Shown here: piece by piece, positions 6,497 through 9,089 of the stretch | Layout: every line of letters begins with the position of its first letter | Position numbering within the stretch: the stretch's first letter is position 1 | Source of the DNA: Synechococcales cyanobacterium PMM_0073 | Lineage (GTDB): Bacteria > Cyanobacteriota > Cyanobacteriia > Elainellales > Elainellaceae | Length of the DNA: 9,089 bases | NCBI GenBank assembly: GCA_949127695.1 | Contig: CASBQH010000125.1 | Coordinates: 1-9,089, forward strand | Reading direction: 5' to 3' | The notes under the pieces: generated by a model | What the model was told of the DNA's origin: nothing | The model's input: the letters and a program-made list of their open reading frames with translations, nothing else | The model's database searches: none | Program-made: the position numbers and the translations under genes

Positions 6497-8734
6497 CTAG
6501 CGCAACAGCTCGCGCAGGCGCTCTGCCAGCAAGGTATAGCGCTGCTGATTTTTGGTTTGGTTCACCGCAAATTCAATCGCCTTTTGAGAACCGACAAAGA
6601 TCGCCAGCTGTTTGGCGCGCGTTAGACCCGTATAGATTAAGTTACGGGAAAGCAGCAGAGAATGCTGCATATATATGGGCAGAATCACGACTGGATACTC
6701 GCTGCCCTGGCTTTTGTGAATGCTGACCGCCCAGGCTAGCTCTAGCTCGGTTTGGTCGGCATAGTCATAGCTCACCAGGCGTTCGGCAAACTGCACGGTA
6801 ACGCTCTGCTCATTGAGATCAATTGCCTGGATTCTGCCAATATCGCCGTTAAAGACTTCGCGGTTATAGTCATTAGACTGCTGAATTACCCGGTCGCCTT
6901 CACGCAGAATTTTGCTGCCCCGATTCAGCTGGCGCTGACTGGCGCTGGGCGGATTGAGCAGCTGTTGCAGCAGCTGATTCAGGCGGCGCGTGCCCAGTTC
7001 ACCCCGAATCATTGGGCAGAGCAATTGCAGATCGCGCAGTGGCTCAAAGCCCAGCTGCGGAATAGTTTGGTTCACCAGTTGCTGAATTGCCCGCAGCCCC
7101 TGCTCTGGCTGGAAGGCATTCACCCAGAGGCAGTCTGAGTCGGGCTGTAGGCTCACTGGCTCTAAGATCGGCAGCTTGCCCTGATTAATTTCATGCGCGT
7201 TGCGGACAATTTGGCTGCTCTGCGCCTGCCGAAACACCTCGCTGAGGCGCACCACCGGAATCTGGCCAGACTGGATTAAGTCAGCCAGCACGTTGCCCGG
7301 TCCAACGCTGGGCAGCTGGTCAATATCGCCCACCAGCAAGAGCTGCGACTCTAGCCGGATTGCTTTGAGCAACGAGTTGGCCAAGAACAGATCCAGCATT
7401 GAGGCTTCGTCAATCACAATCGCCTCAGCCGGGATGGGATTGTCGGCCTCGCGCTTAAACTTAAACTGGCTAGGGTCAAACTCCAGCAGCCGATGAACCG
7501 TCTTGGCCTCTTGGCGCGTCATTTCACTCAGGCGCTGAGCCGCCCGCCCAGTGGGGGAAGCCAGAGCAATCGTCTTGCCCATTGCCTTCCAGAGCGCCAC
7601 AATCGTGCGGGTGCAGAAGGTCTTGCCAGTGCCGGGGCCGCCCGTTAGCACCAGCAGCCGCGAGCTGGCCGCTATTTCTACGGCCTGCCGCTGCTGATCT
7701 GAGAGCGGCATTCCGGTCTTTTCGATAAATCGATCAATCCAGCGCTGGACGCGCGGCAAATCTACCGTTAGCGGCTGGCTCAACAGCAGCGCCAGCCGTT
7801 CGGCCAGCTTAAATTCTGCGCCATAAAACGGCGGGTCGTAGCAGATGGCGGGCTGTTCGGCATTGCCTAGCTGCATGACGAGTTCGCCGGTTAGCGCCAT
7901 TTTGCTGGTGAGCTGAGTCATGACCGCAAGATCAGGCTGATGGCCAGGAAGGCTGAGCCGCTGGACGGCGCGTTCGGCTAGCTCAGGCTGGGGTAAAAAG
8001 CAGTGCCCCTCAGTGGCGGCGGCCTGCAACATATGCGAAATGCCGCTACGGTAGCGATAGTCTGAGCCTGGATCAATCCCCAAGCTGCGGGCAATGGCGT
8101 CGGCGGTGACAAAGCCAATCCCATAGACTTCAGCAGCCAGCTGATAGGGGTTCTGAGTCACGGTAGCAATCGAAGCATCGCCATATTGCTTGAAGATTTT
8201 GACGGCATAGGCAGTCGAAATCCCGTGGCTTTGCAGAAACAGCATCACGTCTTTAATCGCTCGCTGCTCCGCCCAAGCCGCCTGAATCAGCTTCACCCGC
8301 TTCTGCGAAATTCCTGGCACTTCGGCGAGTCGCTCACTCTGCTGCTCAAGAACCTCCAGCGTATCCGCTCCAAAATACGCCACAATCCGCTTGGCCGTGG
8401 CCGACCCAACGCCTTTAATCAGGCCGCTGCCCAAATATTTTTCAATGCCGGTCAGCGTCGCGGGCTTGGCTTCGCGGTACTGCGTCACCTGAAACTGCGC
8501 CCCATACTTGGGATGCTCGCGCCAGATCCCTTCTAAATGCAGCGTCTGTCCGGGCTGAATGCTGGCAAAGTTGCCCACAATCGTCACCAGCTCGCTGCTG
8601 CGAGGAACTTTAAAGCGCGCCACCGTGTAGCCTGACTCGTCAGAGTGATAGGTGAGTCGCTCGACGACGCCCTGGAGCAATTCGCTGAGGGGCGCAGCCG
8701 CATCGGAGAAAAGTGGCTGATCTAGATCGCTCAC
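6497..8734 (-). CDS. recD2: RecD2-type ATP-dependent DNA helicase
   Basis: This is a 745-aa superfamily 1B helicase, expected to unwind DNA 5'-3' using ATP, without RecB/RecC partners. The N-terminal region (about 20-90) is the OB-like domain of the RecD2 family (ELLQGVVERLTYHSDESGYT). About 95-230 carries helix-hairpin-helix repeats (KGVGSATAKRI, EVPGISQKRV, YGIGFVTADAIA). Motor motifs are the Q-motif LSDQQRQAV (344-352), Walker A GGPGTGKT (365-372, K371), Walker B IVIDEAS (439-445), motif III LLLVGDIDQLPSVGPG (465-480), FRQ (501-503), the C-terminal AVSIHKSQGSEYP (669-681) and YTGLTRAK (701-708). The length is normal for RecD2. The start is GTG (8732-8734); a TAG lies two codons upstream in frame, so it cannot start earlier, and no clear Shine-Dalgarno is visible. 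It follows the edge gene by 73 bp and may share its transcript. Its role in DNA repair and genome stability is inferred from homologues in other bacteria. Confidence 0.96.
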   Translation of the reverse strand: MSDLDQPLFSDAAAPLSELLQGVVERLTYHSDESGYTVARFKVPRSSELVTIVGNFASIQPGQTLHLEGIWREHPKYGAQFQVTQYREAKPATLTGIEKYLGSGLIKGVGSATAKRIVAYFGADTLEVLEQQSERLAEVPGISQKRVKLIQAAWAEQRAIKDVMLFLQSHGISTAYAVKIFKQYGDASIATVTQNPYQLAAEVYGIGFVTADAIARSLGIDPGSDYRYRSGISHMLQAAATEGHCFLPQPELAERAVQRLSLPGHQPDLAVMTQLTSKMALTGELVMQLGNAEQPAICYDPPFYGAEFKLAERLALLLSQPLTVDLPRVQRWIDRFIEKTGMPLSDQQRQAVEIAASSRLLVLTGGPGTGKTFCTRTIVALWKAMGKTIALASPTGRAAQRLSEMTRQEAKTVHRLLEFDPSQFKFKREADNPIPAEAIVIDEASMLDLFLANSLLKAIRLESQLLLVGDIDQLPSVGPGNVLADLIQSGQIPVVRLSEVFRQAQSSQIVRNAHEINQGKLPILEPVSLQPDSDCLWVNAFQPEQGLRAIQQLVNQTIPQLGFEPLRDLQLLCPMIRGELGTRRLNQLLQQLLNPPSASQRQLNRGSKILREGDRVIQQSNDYNREVFNGDIGRIQAIDLNEQSVTVQFAERLVSYDYADQTELELAWAVSIHKSQGSEYPVVILPIYMQHSLLLSRNLIYTGLTRAKQLAIFVGSQKAIEFAVNQTKNQQRYTLLAERLRELLR

Positions 8735-8807
8735 GGGCTATGCTGGCGGGCAAAGATGATTCCAGTATGCCAAGCTCTGTCGCCCTCTTGTGAATTGGAT
8801 CTGGGCT

Positions 8808-9089
8808 TTAAGTCTCAGCGCTCAAGTAAGCATTCAGCGAGATGATTAAATCTTTAACCGTGGCTAGCTTGGTCGGATCAAAATCTTCGCTGAGGTCAAT
8901 TTTAAACTGCTGCCAAAAATCTTCGTACAGCCGCAGCTCCCAGTCAAACCAGCAAACCTGCGCCCAGTTTAGGTCAGCCAGCCGATCATCCGGCAGACTG
9001 CGGCTCAGCTCCAGTCCCGAATAGGCCGCCAAACGTCCGTAGGCGAACTGAGCGATAGCAAGGCTGACGCCCTGTGGCTGATAGTAAGC
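8808..9089 (-). CDS. Unrecognised protein, C-terminal 93 residues (open at window edge)
   Basis: The frame is open from the right edge of the window (AYYQPQGVSLAIAQFAYGRL) to TAA at 8808-8810. A TTG at 9030-9032 lies mid-frame and is not a convincing start, because the frame continues through sensible sequence upstream of it. The visible part is rich in aromatic and acidic residues (NWAQVCWFDWELRLYEDFWQ) and then helical (LATVKDLIISLNAYL). I do not recognise a named domain. It has the feel of small cyanobacterial proteins of unknown function. No membrane segment or catalytic signature is visible. Its position upstream of recD2 on the same strand suggests possible co-transcription. Confidence 0.75.
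   Translation of the reverse strand, partial: AYYQPQGVSLAIAQFAYGRLAAYSGLELSRSLPDDRLADLNWAQVCWFDWELRLYEDFWQQFKIDLSEDFDPTKLATVKDLIISLNAYLSAET

Noticed and set aside
6752..7138. Plus-strand ORF of 128 codons inside recD2
   Set aside because: Antisense shadow of a helicase gene with intact motifs; no recognisable protein features and no RBS.
8186..8536. Plus-strand ORF of 116 codons inside recD2
   Set aside because: Antisense shadow of the helix-hairpin-helix region of recD2.

Overview
The window looks like an ordinary chromosomal stretch of a cyanobacterium. The main reasons are an Rcp1-type response regulator next to PAS- and GAF-containing sensor kinases, protein families that I recall mainly from cyanobacteria, and a tRNA without an encoded CCA end. 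The coding DNA is moderately GC-rich (roughly 55-60% in the long genes by eye). No mobile element, phage, CRISPR or toxin gene is visible. The genus cannot be settled from this sequence.

Left part, plus strand (1-4480): a two-component signalling cluster of three co-oriented genes. The first is the 3' part of a PAS histidine kinase, whose reading frame appears broken or shifted around positions 18-88. The second is a single-domain Rcp1-like receiver (1419-1883). The third is a long hybrid kinase, REC-PAS-GAF-HisKA-HATPase-REC (1928-4480). The gaps are 60 and 44 bp, which suggests one transcript. The 44-bp gap is almost entirely a perfect 15-bp tandem triplication carrying the Shine-Dalgarno sequence of the hybrid kinase. 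No visible product has a DNA-binding or enzymatic output domain, so the phosphorelay probably acts through protein contacts or through partners outside the window.

Middle (4481-4672): a convergent intergenic region. It holds a perfect 17-bp tandem duplication just after the hybrid kinase, and a hairpin whose U-tract lies on the minus-strand side, so it best terminates the leftward transcript.

Right part, minus strand (4673-9089): from right to left, the C-terminal end of an unrecognised protein (open at the window edge), a RecD2-type DNA helicase, tRNA-Ala(GGC), a 106-aa conserved protein of unknown function with lower GC than its neighbours, and a 372-aa conserved protein of unknown function. 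The tRNA and the two small-to-medium unknown genes are probably separate transcription units. RecD2 and the edge gene may be co-transcribed (73-bp gap).

I see no clear novel system. The most interesting items are the possible +1 shift in the first kinase, the two tandem repeats flanking the hybrid kinase gene, and the two conserved proteins of unknown function.
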